Origin: JALCLA01 sp965653565
Lineage (GTDB): Bacteria; Pseudomonadota; Gammaproteobacteria; Xanthomonadales; Xanthomonadaceae
Assembly: GCA_965653565.1 (NCBI GenBank)
Contig: CBFHAI010000038.1
Location: 1 to 41,232 of the forward strand
Length of the DNA: 41,232 bases
Direction of reading: 5' to 3'
In this document: positions 1 through 8,850 of the stretch, piece after piece
Layout: every line of letters starts with the position of its first letter
Position numbering within the stretch: the first letter of the stretch is position 1
Notes under the pieces: model-generated
The model's database searches: none
What the model was told of the DNA's origin: nothing
The model's input: the letters and a program-made list of their open reading frames with translations, nothing else
Program-made: the position numbers and the translations under genes

Positions 1-66
1 TCCCGACTCCCGACTCCCGACTCCCGACTCCCGACTCCCGACTCCCGACTCCCGATTCCGACTCCC
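1..66. repeat. Heptanucleotide tandem repeat, unit TCCCGAC
   Basis: Seven perfect head-to-tail copies of TCCCGAC (1-49) are followed by the variant TCCCGAT (50-56) and a degenerate copy, and the array continues off the left edge of the window. On the other strand the unit reads GGGAGTC. It lies just beyond the 3' end of the yehS-like gene. A shorter array of the related unit CGGGAAT lies at the 3' end of another gene at 28418-28448. Arrays of this kind vary in copy number by strand slippage. No coding role is seen. Confidence 0.9.
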
Positions 67-80
67 CGGCCCGCAAGCCC

Positions 81-554
81 TCAAACCTTCCGCCGCACCC
101 GCAACGTCAGCCCTTTCAGGAAATTGCGCAACATCTGATCGCCGCAGGCACGGTAGTTTTTGTGGCCGGGCTGGCGGCATAGCGCGCTCAGTTCCGGTTT
201 GGAGATTTCGAAGTCGGCGGCGCGGAAGACCTGGTGCATGTCGAGGTCTTTCAGTTCGAAGGCGACGCGCAGTTTCTTGAGCACGAGGTTATTGGTGACG
301 CGGTTCTCCGGCGGGCGGGGCGGCAGGCTTTCGTCCCGGCCGCGGCGGAAGTAAATCAGTCCATCGAGGAAACGCGACAGCACCGCGCCGCTGCATTCGA
401 CGAAGCCCTCCTCGCCTTCCTTGCGCAGCAGGGCCTGCACGTCGTCTTTTCCGAGCGCGAAATCCGGGTCCGCCAGTTTCACGATTTCCACGACCCGGGC
501 GTCGCTCAGGTCGAGCATGTAGCGGATGCTGCGCAGCACGTCATTGTTGATCAT
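81..554 (-). CDS. yehS: YehS-like DUF1456 family protein
   Basis: A 157-residue protein made of two copies of the DUF1456 module. The first copy opens with N-D-V-L-R-S-I-R-Y and contains RKEGEEGFVEC and FLDGLIYFRRGRDES; the second opens with NNLVLKKLRVAFELKD and contains HKNYRACGDQMLRNFLKGL. These blocks match E. coli YehS closely, from memory. The molecular function of the family is unknown; the helical doubled architecture suggests a small cytosolic protein that may bind nucleic acid. The open frame extends upstream to 632, but the ATG at 554 begins MINNDVLRSIRY exactly where YehS begins, so it is preferred. Neither start has a convincing ribosome binding site. The gene is transcribed away from the beta-helix gene at 645, leaving a shared 90-bp promoter region. 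Confidence 0.9.
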   Translation of the reverse strand: MINNDVLRSIRYMLDLSDARVVEIVKLADPDFALGKDDVQALLRKEGEEGFVECSGAVLSRFLDGLIYFRRGRDESLPPRPPENRVTNNLVLKKLRVAFELKDLDMHQVFRAADFEISKPELSALCRQPGHKNYRACGDQMLRNFLKGLTLRVRRKV

Positions 555-644
555 GGGCCGCAGGATAGCCGGAAAGGCGTGGTTTGGCCGGTGTCCGGCG
601 ATTTCTGCGTTGGCGCTGTCGATCCCCGCCATGCGAGTGCCGTC

Positions 645-3161
645 ATGCCCTCAACCAAGCCTTTCCCGTCCTTTCCGTTGCTGGGCCGTTGCGCTGTCGC
701 GCTGTTGCTCGCCACGGCCGTGTCCGCCGTGGCGCAGGCGGCGACGATCCAGGTGGTTTCCACTTACAACAACGATGGCTGCCGCCTGCGCGACGCCATC
801 ACTGCCGCCAACACCGACACCAACGTCGGCCAGTGCACGCGCGTCGGCCCGGGAACCGCCGACACGCTGATGCTGCCGCCGCTCTTCATTCCCGGCCATC
901 CGGGCAACGGCGTGGGCGACTACAACAACGAGGACGCCAACGTCCGCGGCGACTACGACATCACCAGCGACATCACGATCCAGGGCGTCAGTCCGACCCG
1001 GTCGTCGATCGCGTCGATGCCCCTGGATCGCCTGTTCGACGTGCACACCGGCGGCGTGCTGACGCTGCGCGATGTGACGGTGTTCGGCGGCAGCGTCATT
1101 ACTTCGAGCGTGGCGCAGGGCGGCATGCTGCGCAAAGCCGCCGGCAGTACGGTGACGCTCGAACGCGTGCTGGTGCACGGCGGCACCGCCGATCGCGGCG
1201 GCGCCATCTTCGCCAATGTGCAGACCGGCGCGCTCACGCTGAGCAGCACCACCGTGCGCAGCGGCTACGCTGTGACCAGCGGTGGTGCCATCGATCTGTT
1301 CACCGGGCTGTCGAGCGCCGTCACCACGACGCTGACCAATGTCACGTTGAGCGGCAATGCGGCAGGCACCAAATCCGCGCTCGCCGCCACCGGCACGCCG
1401 CTGGTGCTGCGCAACGTCACGATAGCGCGCAACCAGACTTTCTCGACCTCGCGCGCGGTCGAATTGTCGAGCCTCGACGATTCGGAAGTCAGCTTCACCA
1501 ACGTGCTGCTGCTCGACAACAACAGCAGCTCCAACAACCAGGCCAATCTGCGCTGTTTTGCCAGCGCCGCGATCGGCACGATGCGGCACACCGTCATCGG
1601 CGGCACGACGGTCGGCTGTCCGGTGACGACCACCATCGGTACGCCGGCGAGCAAGGATGTGCGCCTGATGCCGCTGTTCGACTACGGCGGCGGCATCCCG
1701 ACGCATGCGCTGGAACTGGGCAGCATCGCGATCGGCAACGGCAGTCCGGTCGGCGCCAACGGCTGCCCGACCCTCGATGCGCGCGGCGTCACGCGCACCA
1801 ATCCGTGCGAGATCGGCGCCTACGAGCATCGCATCGATCTCAGCGTCAACTCGACGGCCGATCTGCCCGACAGCACGCCGGGCGACGGCCTGTGCCGCGC
1901 CAGCAACAACGCCTGCACGCTGCGCGCGGCGACCATGGAAGCCGGCGCCGCCGGCGGCCGCTGGATCGTCGGCTTGCCGGCGGGCACGTACACGCTGAGC
2001 CAGTCGGCCGTGTTCAACAGCGATCCTTCCGGCGGCGACCTCGATATCGAACCGGCGGACGACGACACGCCGCCGCTGGTGTTCCATCTGTTCGGACTGG
2101 GCACGCCGGCCGACACCCATCTGGTGGGCAGCGGCAGCGATCGCGTGCTGCAGGTGCGCGGCACCTTCTACAACGAGTCCGACGACGAGTTCTTCGATCG
2201 CTGGCTGTCTTTCGCGATGAGCAACGTCACGGTGCGCGACGGTTATCTCACCGACGACATCTACCGCTCGCAGTACGAGAGTCTCGCCGGCGGCGGCGTG
2301 ATGCTCAGTTCCGGCAACACGCTGCTCTACAACGTGGTGGTGCGCGACAACGAAGTGCGGCCGGCCACCGGCGGCGGCGGTGGCGGCGGCGTCGGCATCT
2401 GGGTGCCGCGCTATGGCTTCAACCAGCATCCCCAGTCGCAGTCGGCGCGTCTCGAACGCTTCGCACTGATCGACAACCTGGTCGAAGCCGCGACATTCAC
2501 GCAGCCCGACGGCTCGATCACGTTCGGTGGCGGGCTGTTTTCGAGCGGGCCGGATCTGGAGCGCAACGACGACGCCATCGCGCTGGTCAACGGTGTCGTC
2601 GCCGGCAATCGCGCCGATCTGATCGGAGGCCTGTACCTCATCCAGAAGGGCTTCGTGTCGTTCGTCACCGTCACCGAAAACGTCGGCCGCCAACACACGC
2701 GCGACCAGCTGCCGCGCACCGGCGGCATTTCGTTCGCCGGCAACCAGAACCGCATCACCAACAGCATCATCGCCGGCAATCTCTACGGCACGACGCCGAA
2801 CGATTGCTCCACCGCGCTGGGCGTTTCGAGCGCGATGAACAGCCTGGGTTACCTGCTCGTCGGCAACGCCGACGGCTGTGTCATCAGCGGCGACCTGACC
2901 GGTAATGTCATCGGTGCCGACGCCCTGCTCGGGCCGCGCGAAACGGCGGCCGACGGCATGGTGTTCTATCGGCCGCGCGTCGCCAGTCCGGCTTATCTTG
3001 CGGTGCCGCCGGCCGATTGCATCGACGATCGCGGCTTCGCGGTGCCGCGCGACATCAAGGGCGATGTGCGGCCCGAGCCGGCCAGCAACTGCTCGATGGG
3101 CGCCGCCGAGGGAGCCGCGCTGGAGATCGGCATCTTCGCCAACGGCTTCGAGGGAAGCTGA
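645..3161 (+). CDS. Secreted beta-helix protein (CSLREA / choice-of-anchor Q type) with GFE tail
   Basis: An 838-residue exported protein. Residues 1 to about 32 form a signal peptide (positive start, hydrophobic core, AQA-like cleavage site). The mature part contains two consecutive modules. Each opens with a CSLREA-like block (CRLRDAITAAN, then CTLRAATMEA) and continues into an N/G-rich right-handed parallel beta-helix with rungs such as LRNVTIARN. The first module closes with a choice-of-anchor-Q block (LDARGVTR ... EIGAYE); the second ends similarly (IKGDVRP ... MGAAE). The last nine residues are IFANGFEGS, carrying the F-x-[DN]-G-F-E tail shared by six other proteins here. The protein is a paralogue of the one at 12770-15250 with the same two-module order. 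The ATG at 645 begins a normal signal peptide; the longer open frame upstream overlaps yehS antisense and is rejected. Function unknown; a surface or extracellular structural or binding protein is likely. Confidence 0.88.
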   Translation: MPSTKPFPSFPLLGRCAVALLLATAVSAVAQAATIQVVSTYNNDGCRLRDAITAANTDTNVGQCTRVGPGTADTLMLPPLFIPGHPGNGVGDYNNEDANVRGDYDITSDITIQGVSPTRSSIASMPLDRLFDVHTGGVLTLRDVTVFGGSVITSSVAQGGMLRKAAGSTVTLERVLVHGGTADRGGAIFANVQTGALTLSSTTVRSGYAVTSGGAIDLFTGLSSAVTTTLTNVTLSGNAAGTKSALAATGTPLVLRNVTIARNQTFSTSRAVELSSLDDSEVSFTNVLLLDNNSSSNNQANLRCFASAAIGTMRHTVIGGTTVGCPVTTTIGTPASKDVRLMPLFDYGGGIPTHALELGSIAIGNGSPVGANGCPTLDARGVTRTNPCEIGAYEHRIDLSVNSTADLPDSTPGDGLCRASNNACTLRAATMEAGAAGGRWIVGLPAGTYTLSQSAVFNSDPSGGDLDIEPADDDTPPLVFHLFGLGTPADTHLVGSGSDRVLQVRGTFYNESDDEFFDRWLSFAMSNVTVRDGYLTDDIYRSQYESLAGGGVMLSSGNTLLYNVVVRDNEVRPATGGGGGGGVGIWVPRYGFNQHPQSQSARLERFALIDNLVEAATFTQPDGSITFGGGLFSSGPDLERNDDAIALVNGVVAGNRADLIGGLYLIQKGFVSFVTVTENVGRQHTRDQLPRTGGISFAGNQNRITNSIIAGNLYGTTPNDCSTALGVSSAMNSLGYLLVGNADGCVISGDLTGNVIGADALLGPRETAADGMVFYRPRVASPAYLAVPPADCIDDRGFAVPRDIKGDVRPEPASNCSMGAAEGAALEIGIFANGFEGS

Positions 3162-3474
3162 CGCTGGCGATGCTGATCCGTCGTTCGACCGCGCATGCAG
3201 CGGCTGCGTGCGCGGTCGGCGCCGAGCGCGCAGTCCGCGGCATTTTCAGCGCGTCGACATGCGCCATCGGACGAGCGAAGGCGGATAGCCGGGCTGGCGC
3301 GATCGCGTTCACGCCACCATGATAGGCATCGCGGTGCACGCGCCACGACTTCGCAGCTCATCGCCGCATGAGTTGCGCGGGCATGGTTGCGATGCATCAG
3401 CTGCGCGATCAGGCCGCACTGCCGCCGTGACAGCGCCGGTACGAACTCACGCCCCAACCACAACGGACTTTTCC
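3162..3474. other. Intergenic region
   Basis: This 313-bp gap lies between two plus-strand genes. It holds the near-perfect hairpin at 3187-3217 described separately. The remainder shows no gene, no clear promoter hexamers and no RNA structure that I can support. The open frames crossing it are extensions of the downstream gene without family similarity. Confidence 0.5.
3187..3217 (+). terminator. Long GC-rich hairpin, possible terminator
   Basis: A 31-bp inverted repeat has 15-base arms (GACCGCGCATGCAGC and its complement with one mismatch) around a single central base. It starts 26 bp after the stop codon of the beta-helix gene, a good place for a terminator. It is not followed by a T tract, so it may instead be an mRNA-stabilising structure or a protein-binding palindrome. 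Confidence 0.45.
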
Positions 3475-4254
3475 ATGTCTCAGACTTCCACTCAAGCGCA
3501 ACGCGCCGAACTGCTGCACTCGCTGCACGTTGCCGGCGATCCGCTGGTGCTGTTCAACGTATGGGACGCCGGCAGTGCGCGCGTGGTGGCCGAGGCCGGC
3601 GCGCGCGCCATCGCGACCGGCAGCTGGTCGGTCGCCGCCGCCCAGGGCTTCGGCGACGGCCAGCAACTGCCGCGCGCCGTCGCGCTCGACAATCTGCGCC
3701 GCATCGCCGGCAGCGTCGCGCTGCCGGTCACCATCGATCTGGAAGCCGGCTACGGCGACGCGCCGCAGGACGTGGCCGAAAGCGTGACGCAGGCGATCGC
3801 CGCCGGCGCCGTCGGCTGCAACCTGGAGGACCAGGTGATCGGCGGCCAGGGCCTGTACGCCATCGAACAACAGGCGGCGCGGCTACGCGCCGCGCGCGAC
3901 GCGGCCGAACGGGCCGCGGTGAAGTTCTTCATCAACGCACGCACCGACCTGTTCCTCAGCAACCCCGCGTCGCTGCACGCGGGCCTGCTGGATGCCGCGA
4001 TCGAACGCGCGCATGCCTACCGCGACGCCGGCGCCAGCGGCTTCTTCGTGCCCGGCCTGGTCGACGAAACCGCGATCGAACGCGTCTGCCGCGAGAGCCC
4101 GCTGCCGATCAACATCATGATGATGCCGAGCGCCCCCTCCGTTGCGCGCCTGGCCGAACTCGGCGTCGCGCGCGTCAGTCACGGACCGGGCCCGTATCGA
4201 CTGGCGATGCAGGCGCTGAGCGAAGCGGCGAAGGCGGTGCACGGTCGCGCGTGA
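3475..4254 (+). CDS. Isocitrate lyase / PEP mutase superfamily protein
   Basis: A 259-residue cytosolic enzyme of the phosphoenolpyruvate-mutase branch of the isocitrate-lyase superfamily (PF13714 type), an alpha/beta barrel acting on alpha-keto or alpha-hydroxy acids with Mg2+. Visible signatures are FNVWDAGSA (27-35), the metal-site strand TIDLEAGYGD (86-95), GCNLEDQ (114-120) and FINARTD (152-158). The KKCGH catalytic motif of true isocitrate lyases is absent, so lyase activity on isocitrate is unlikely. Candidate reactions are C-C or P-C bond chemistry such as oxaloacetate or methylisocitrate-like cleavage; the substrate cannot be told. The ATG at 3475 is chosen because the upstream 52-residue extension has no family similarity. 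It has no functional neighbours and stands alone between terminators. Confidence 0.85.
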   Translation: MSQTSTQAQRAELLHSLHVAGDPLVLFNVWDAGSARVVAEAGARAIATGSWSVAAAQGFGDGQQLPRAVALDNLRRIAGSVALPVTIDLEAGYGDAPQDVAESVTQAIAAGAVGCNLEDQVIGGQGLYAIEQQAARLRAARDAAERAAVKFFINARTDLFLSNPASLHAGLLDAAIERAHAYRDAGASGFFVPGLVDETAIERVCRESPLPINIMMMPSAPSVARLAELGVARVSHGPGPYRLAMQALSEAAKAVHGRA

Positions 4255-4378
4255 TTGCTCTTGCGCTGCGATGACGCTGCCGATGCCACGCGGTCGACGC
4301 AATCGTGTTGATGCAGTAGCGGCGAAACAAAAGACAACCCCGTGTTGCATCAGGTGAACTCGAAGTGCCATAGCACTT

Positions 4379-4409
4379 AAAAAAAACGCCCCGGCAAACC
4401 GGGGCGTTT
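4379..4409 (-). terminator. Rho-independent terminator of the S1 protease gene
   Basis: A perfect stem AAACGCCCCGG (4384-4394), loop CAAA and complementary arm (4399-4409) are followed on the minus strand by a run of eight T residues (complement of 4379-4386). It lies 21 bp past the stop codon of the minus-strand protease. It may also stop plus-strand transcripts from the gene ending at 4254, since three T residues follow on that side. Confidence 0.92.
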
Positions 4410-4430
4410 CAGTGATCGCGGCTCCGCAGA

Positions 4431-5600
4431 TTACTGCGTCTTCAGCGTGAGTCCGTAGTTCTGCAGGATCTCGCCGATCGGTTGGAAGTAGCTGGTCGCG
4501 AGGGCGGCCTGGTTGCCTTTGCAGCTGTAGTTGCCGCCCGACAGCACGCCCTGCGCCTGGCCGGCGCCGGTGATGAAGGAACCGCCCGAGTCGCCGCCTT
4601 CGGCGCAGACTTTGACGCGCGTCAGGCCGCTGACGGAGACGTCCGGGTATTGCACGGTCTGGTTGTAGGCTTCGATCGTGCCGCATTTGAAGCCGGTGGT
4701 GCGGCCCGAACGGCAGACCGCGGCGCCGATCGGGGCGACCGTGCTGCCGTGCACCGGCACGTCGGCCTGACTGTAGCCATCGACCGCTGCGACCAGCGTG
4801 TGCGAGCCGGTGAGAGCGACCCAGGCGCCGTCGCCGTTGTTCGGATAGCTCGAGGCCTGGAACGAACCGATCGAAGCGCTCACCGTGCGGCGGTTGACGA
4901 GCGTGTGCACGGTGTCGCCGGCGTTGCCGCAATGACCGGCGGTGGCGTAGCCCTGCTGACCGGTGCTGCCTTTGGTGACGTTGAAACCGACCGAGCAGTA
5001 GTAATAGCTGCCACCGCTGCGCGACAGATATTCGCTGCCGCCGTAGAACGTGACCAGCGGCCTGGGGGCCGATTCCATCGTGCTGAAGCGGATCGTTCCG
5101 GCATCGGCGCGGCTGGCCGCGACGAAGTCGATGGCGGCTTTCTGCGCACCCGGCGCGACATCGACGCGCACGCTATTGTTGCGCACATCGACGCCCCAGC
5201 CGTAGACGCCGGCCGGCGCGCTGCCGCGCACCTTGTCGAGTTCGGCCTTCGCGCTTTCGAGCTTCGCCAGGCTATGGCTGGCCTTGCGCAGCGCCACGCC
5301 CGCCGGGCCCTTCTGCCGCTGAGTCAAGGTCGTCGCCACCACGTACTGGTAATTGCCGTTCGGCGTACGCTCGATCCAACTGCCGGCGAAACCCGCACCC
5401 TGGGCTTTCGCCAGTTGCAGGCCGTCGGTTTCGGCGAGGCGTTCGATCTTGAGGTAGTGCGACACCTGGGCGTCCGTCATGCCCAGGTCGCGCTTCATCG
5501 CGTCGCGGGCCGCCGGTGCGATTTGCGCCGAGACGGACAGCGACATCAGAAGAGCCAGTGGCGAAAGCCCAAGCAGGCCGCGGGAAAAAATCTTGCGCAT
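4431..5600 (-). CDS. Secreted alpha-lytic-type S1 serine protease with pro-region
   Basis: A 389-residue preproprotease resembling Lysobacter alpha-lytic protease (MEROPS S1E type). Residues 1-25 form the signal peptide. About 26-180 is the pro-region, which in this family acts as a folding chaperone and is then removed. The mature domain runs from about 182 to the end, near 208 residues, as expected. The catalytic triad is visible as His223 (TAGHCG), Asp257 (NGDGAW) and Ser338 (GGDSGG). Cys202/224, 296/306 and 332/360 match the three family disulfides, and VCRSGRTTG is a family hallmark. The ATG at 5600 is supported by a GGAG element about 9 bp upstream and by the signal peptide. Members usually cleave after small residues such as Ala. 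A strong terminator follows. It lacks the GFE tail of other exported proteins in the window. Confidence 0.95.
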   Translation of the reverse strand: MRKIFSRGLLGLSPLALLMSLSVSAQIAPAARDAMKRDLGMTDAQVSHYLKIERLAETDGLQLAKAQGAGFAGSWIERTPNGNYQYVVATTLTQRQKGPAGVALRKASHSLAKLESAKAELDKVRGSAPAGVYGWGVDVRNNSVRVDVAPGAQKAAIDFVAASRADAGTIRFSTMESAPRPLVTFYGGSEYLSRSGGSYYYCSVGFNVTKGSTGQQGYATAGHCGNAGDTVHTLVNRRTVSASIGSFQASSYPNNGDGAWVALTGSHTLVAAVDGYSQADVPVHGSTVAPIGAAVCRSGRTTGFKCGTIEAYNQTVQYPDVSVSGLTRVKVCAEGGDSGGSFITGAGQAQGVLSGGNYSCKGNQAALATSYFQPIGEILQNYGLTLKTQ

Positions 5601-5834
5601 CTGGATGATCTCCGGTCGTAAGGAAGAAACACTCCGGGCCTGCCTGAACAAGACGCGTCACCTACGGAAGGCGGGTCCGGCCGGCGGATACTGGCACAGG
5701 TGTCCGGCGCCGCGGACCGCATTCACCGCACGATCGCCGGAGTCTGTAGTTCTTTCCACGCGCCTGGCGCCAACGCCGCACGCAGCGCACCGCACCGATG
5801 CGCCGTTCAACAAAGTGAAAGCCGATGGCGTCGC

Positions 5835-6731
5835 TCAGTGCTGCAACGCCGCACCGGCGGCGCGGCGCAACACCGCGGTGATCTGCTGCAGCGTGCTGGA
5901 TCGAATCGCCGCATGCTGCCAATACAACGGAACGTCGAGCCAGCGTGCCGGCTCGACCACGACGATCGATTTGGTCTTCGCCGTCGAGGCGATCAACACC
6001 TCCGGCGCGAGGCACCAGCCGAGACTGCGCGCGGCGGCGACGATGAAGCCGGCCGAGGTCGGGATGTAGTGGATCGGCGGCGTCAATCGCGCGCGGGTGA
6101 TCTTGCGCACGAAACGCCATTGCAGTTCGTCCTTGCGGTTGAACACGATCATCGGTGCCGTCGCCAGCGTGGCGGCGTCCATGCCGGTGGCGAAATAGCG
6201 CCTGGCGAATTCCGGCGAGGCAATGGCGCGGTAGCGCATCGTGCCCAGCGCGTGCACGTTGCAGCCCTGCAGCGGCGTGGCGACCGAGGTGACGGCACCG
6301 AGCACGCTGCCATCGCGCAGCAGATCGAGCGTGTGATCCTGGTCGTCGACGCGCACGTCGAACAGCAAGCCGAACTCGCGGTGCACTTGTGCGATGGCGG
6401 CCAGGAACCACGTCTCCAGCGAGTCGTCGTTGACCGCGATCGCGATCGAACGGCCGGCGGCGCCGGCGCTGCGCTCGGGCAGGAATTCGGCGAGCGCCTC
6501 GGCCTCGAGCGCCTGCATCGGCCGCACCCGGCGCAGCAACTGTTCGCCGGCCGGCGTCGGGCGGCACGGCGTCTGGCGCACGACGAGCACGTGGCCGAGC
6601 CGGTCTTCCAGCGCCTTGATTCGCTGCGATACCGCCGACGAGGTGACCGAAAGCCGGCGCGCCGCGGCATCGAAACTGCCTTCCTCCAGCACCGCGGCGA
6701 ACGCGGCGAGTTGCGGGTGCACCAGAGCCAT
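5835..6731 (-). CDS. argP: ArgP/LysG-family LysR-type regulator
   Basis: A 298-residue LysR-type transcription factor. Residues 4-63 form the winged helix-turn-helix (SFDAAARRLSVTSSAVSQRI is the recognition segment) and residues 90-298 the effector-binding domain. The sequence matches the ArgP (IciA)/LysG subgroup: the N-terminus HPQLAAFAAVLEEGSFDAAA and internal VNDDSLETWFL are typical. Known members sense basic amino acids and activate an adjacent exporter. The gene is divergent from the LysE/ArgO-type exporter at 6834, with a 102-bp AT-rich region between them that contains a candidate operator. It therefore probably activates that exporter in response to intracellular lysine or arginine. 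The start at 6731 fits the family N-terminus; its ribosome binding site is weak. Confidence 0.93.
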   Translation of the reverse strand: MALVHPQLAAFAAVLEEGSFDAAARRLSVTSSAVSQRIKALEDRLGHVLVVRQTPCRPTPAGEQLLRRVRPMQALEAEALAEFLPERSAGAAGRSIAIAVNDDSLETWFLAAIAQVHREFGLLFDVRVDDQDHTLDLLRDGSVLGAVTSVATPLQGCNVHALGTMRYRAIASPEFARRYFATGMDAATLATAPMIVFNRKDELQWRFVRKITRARLTPPIHYIPTSAGFIVAAARSLGWCLAPEVLIASTAKTKSIVVVEPARWLDVPLYWQHAAIRSSTLQQITAVLRRAAGAALQH

Positions 6732-6833
6732 GCCTGCGGCCTGATTAGAATGTCTTATCAGCTTACAGAATTATTAGCTGTCCTTATGCGGCCGGTTTGC
6801 GCAGCATGCGGCATCGCAGTCAGGAACGCCCGC
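6732..6833. promoter_or_regulatory. Divergent argP-argO promoter and candidate LysR operator
   Basis: The stretch 6744-6785 is clearly AT-richer than its surroundings. It contains the interrupted palindrome CAGCT (6759-6763), 12 bp, AGCTG (6776-6780), of LysR-type half-site form, with overlapping A/T-rich hexamers (TTAGAA, TTATCA, GAATTA) that could serve promoters on either strand. The assignment rests on the divergent regulator and exporter arrangement; the precise -10/-35 boxes cannot be fixed by eye. Confidence 0.5.
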
Positions 6834-7451
6834 ATGTCATTCGCAGCCGCCAGCGCCGGTTTCGCGGCCAGCGCCGGCCTCATCATCGCCATCGGCGCGC
6901 AGAACGCCTTCGTCCTGCGCCAGGGTTTGCAGCGCAGCCACGTGACGCTGATCGTCGCGGTCTGCATGCTCGGCGATATCCTGCTGATCCTGTGCGGCGT
7001 CGTCGGCATCGGCGCGCTGGTGCTCGAATGGCCGGCGCTGCTGCAGGCCCTGCGCTACGGCGGCGCCGCGTTTCTCGCCGCCTACGGCCTGGCGGCCGCA
7101 CTGCGTGCGTGGCGCGGCTCGGGCGGCCTCAATCCGGCGGTGCAGGCGGCGGCGACCTGGCGGCGCGTGCTGCTGTCGGCGCTCGCCTTCACCTTCCTCA
7201 ATCCGCACGTCTATCTCGATACGATGGTGCTGCTGGGCAGCCTGTCCACGCAGTATCCGCCGGCGACGCGATGGGCTTTCGCGATCGGCGCCTGCAGCGC
7301 CAGCGTCGTGTGGTTCTCGGCGCTGGGCTATGGCGCGCGGCTGTTGCTGCCGGTGTTCCGCCGGCCGCTGGCGTGGCGCGTGCTGGATGCCTTCATCGCC
7401 GTGTTCATGCTGTCGATCTGCCTGTTGCTGTTGCTGCGATCGCCGGTCTGA
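6834..7451 (+). CDS. argO: LysE/ArgO-family amino-acid exporter
   Basis: A 205-residue integral membrane protein with about six hydrophobic helices, the usual size for LysE-type exporters (PF01810). Family signatures are GLIIAIGAQNAFVLRQGL near the N-terminus, GDILLILCGVVG in the second helix and FTFLNPHVYLDTMVLLG in the middle, which includes the conserved N-P-H. Such proteins expel lysine and/or arginine from the cytoplasm by exchange with protons. The ATG at 6834 is preceded by AGGA at 6822-6825, about 8 bp upstream; a longer start at 6786 would add a cysteine-containing leader not typical of the family. The divergent ArgP/LysG-like regulator indicates substrate-induced expression. Whether lysine or arginine is the main substrate cannot be read from the sequence. 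Confidence 0.92.
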   Translation: MSFAAASAGFAASAGLIIAIGAQNAFVLRQGLQRSHVTLIVAVCMLGDILLILCGVVGIGALVLEWPALLQALRYGGAAFLAAYGLAAALRAWRGSGGLNPAVQAAATWRRVLLSALAFTFLNPHVYLDTMVLLGSLSTQYPPATRWAFAIGACSASVVWFSALGYGARLLLPVFRRPLAWRVLDAFIAVFMLSICLLLLLRSPV

Positions 7452-7493
7452 CCAAGCGCGCAGCATTTCGCCGATCGACGGCCGGGCGCACGA

Positions 7494-8654
7494 TCAGTAG
7501 ACCGGAACGCCGGCCTTGCGGCTCCATTGCTGGTGCAGGAAATTCGCGACGGCGAAGCAGGCGGGAATATCCTTGTTGGACAGCACGATGAGGGTTTCGG
7601 CGGTCGCCGGGTAGGTCCTGACATCGGCGCAGATGCCGTCGCTGCTGCCGCCATGGCCCCAGCGGAATTCGCGCTCGGAGACGCCGGGGCCGTAGCCGGT
7701 GGCGAAGAAGCCGAGCCCCATGAATTCGCGCTGGGTTTTCGTGGCTTCGAGGAACAACGGCACGGGAATCAACTTGCCCGACTGCAGCGCCGTGACGAAG
7801 CGATACATGTCGCCGGCGGTCGACAGCTGGCCGCCGGCGGGAAAGCCGCGCGTCGGTTGCGTCTCGCAGTTGCGCACCTGCCGGCCGTCGACGCTTGCAT
7901 AGCCGACGGCGATGTCGGGCGCACGCTCGCTGCAATCGACGAAGCCGGTGCGCGTCATGCCGGCCGGTTCGAAGACGTGCCGCTGCAGATAGCTTTCGAA
8001 ATCCTCGCCGGACAGCACCTCGACCAGGCGGCCGAGCACGACGTGGCCGAAGTTGCCGTATTGCTGGTTCGATCCAGCTGCGAACGCCGGCGCACGCGCG
8101 CCATGCAGCGCCACCATGTCCGCCACGCTGCGCACGCGCTTGCGGTTGTCGGCGTGTTCGGGGCCGAACAGATCGATGTCGCCGGCGCCGCCGGTGTGCG
8201 TGAGCAGGTGCCGCACGGTCACGCTGCCGGCGAAGGTTTTGTCGGGATAGTCCTTCAGCACCTCGCCGACGGTGGTGTCCAGGGTCAGGCGGCCGGCGGC
8301 GATCTGTTGCAGGATCGCCGTGGCGGTGAACATCTTTCCGGCCGACGCGATATTGAAACGGGTGGCGGTCGTCACCGCTGCGTCCGACTTTTCCTCGACG
8401 GTTTCGTCGGTCTTGCCGTACGCCTTCTCGAACACGATTTTTCCGTCGTGCGCGACCAGCACGACGCCGGAAAACTGGCCGGCCGTTTCCATGCCGAGCG
8501 CGAAGCCGTCGAGTTCGGCCAGCGCGATCGCATCGGGCGCCGGCGGTGGCGGCTCGGCCGCCGCGAACGACGGCATCGACGCCAGCGACAGCGCGATGGC
8601 CGCGAACGAACGCCATGACATCGGTTGCGGGGCTGCAGCGATCGGTCGGGTCAT
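7494..8654 (-). CDS. Exported class-C beta-lactamase-fold serine hydrolase
   Basis: A 386-residue protein of the beta-lactamase/penicillin-binding-protein superfamily (PF00144). A signal peptide covers roughly residues 1-33, ending ASMPSFAAAE, followed by a proline-rich linker. The three active-site elements are present: S104-x-x-K107 (ASAGKMF), Y199-x-N201 (QQYGNFG) and H334-G-G336 (WGHGGSS), the last replacing the K-T-G of true class C beta-lactamases, as is common in esterase or peptidase members. Probable role: periplasmic or secreted esterase, D-aminopeptidase or peptidoglycan-related hydrolase; antibiotic hydrolysis is not implied. The ATG at 8654 has an AAGGA element upstream. It is convergent with the exporter gene (42-bp gap) and not obviously part of an operon. 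Confidence 0.9.
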   Translation of the reverse strand: MTRPIAAAPQPMSWRSFAAIALSLASMPSFAAAEPPPPAPDAIALAELDGFALGMETAGQFSGVVLVAHDGKIVFEKAYGKTDETVEEKSDAAVTTATRFNIASAGKMFTATAILQQIAAGRLTLDTTVGEVLKDYPDKTFAGSVTVRHLLTHTGGAGDIDLFGPEHADNRKRVRSVADMVALHGARAPAFAAGSNQQYGNFGHVVLGRLVEVLSGEDFESYLQRHVFEPAGMTRTGFVDCSERAPDIAVGYASVDGRQVRNCETQPTRGFPAGGQLSTAGDMYRFVTALQSGKLIPVPLFLEATKTQREFMGLGFFATGYGPGVSEREFRWGHGGSSDGICADVRTYPATAETLIVLSNKDIPACFAVANFLHQQWSRKAGVPVY

Positions 8655-8850
8655 CGGTTTTCCTTGGGATGCGATGGCAAAGTTTTAGAAGGCGGCCGGT
8701 GGTCGCGGGAGTGTTGATGCAAGCAACGGGCGCGTAATCGGCATCGAACCGGATTCGCGTCCGAAGTCTGCCACGGACGGCCGGCGGCAGACTCGCCGGG
8801 ACTCGAAAAAAACGCAAAGCTGCCGACCGGTTGGGCGCCCGCCGCGGGGC

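Noticed and set aside
651..2696. 681-residue open frame antisense to the first beta-helix gene
   Set aside because: Its composition (R/A/H-rich, no domains) is typical of the shadow of a GC-rich gene; the plus-strand frame has a signal peptide, CSLREA-like blocks and a GFE tail.
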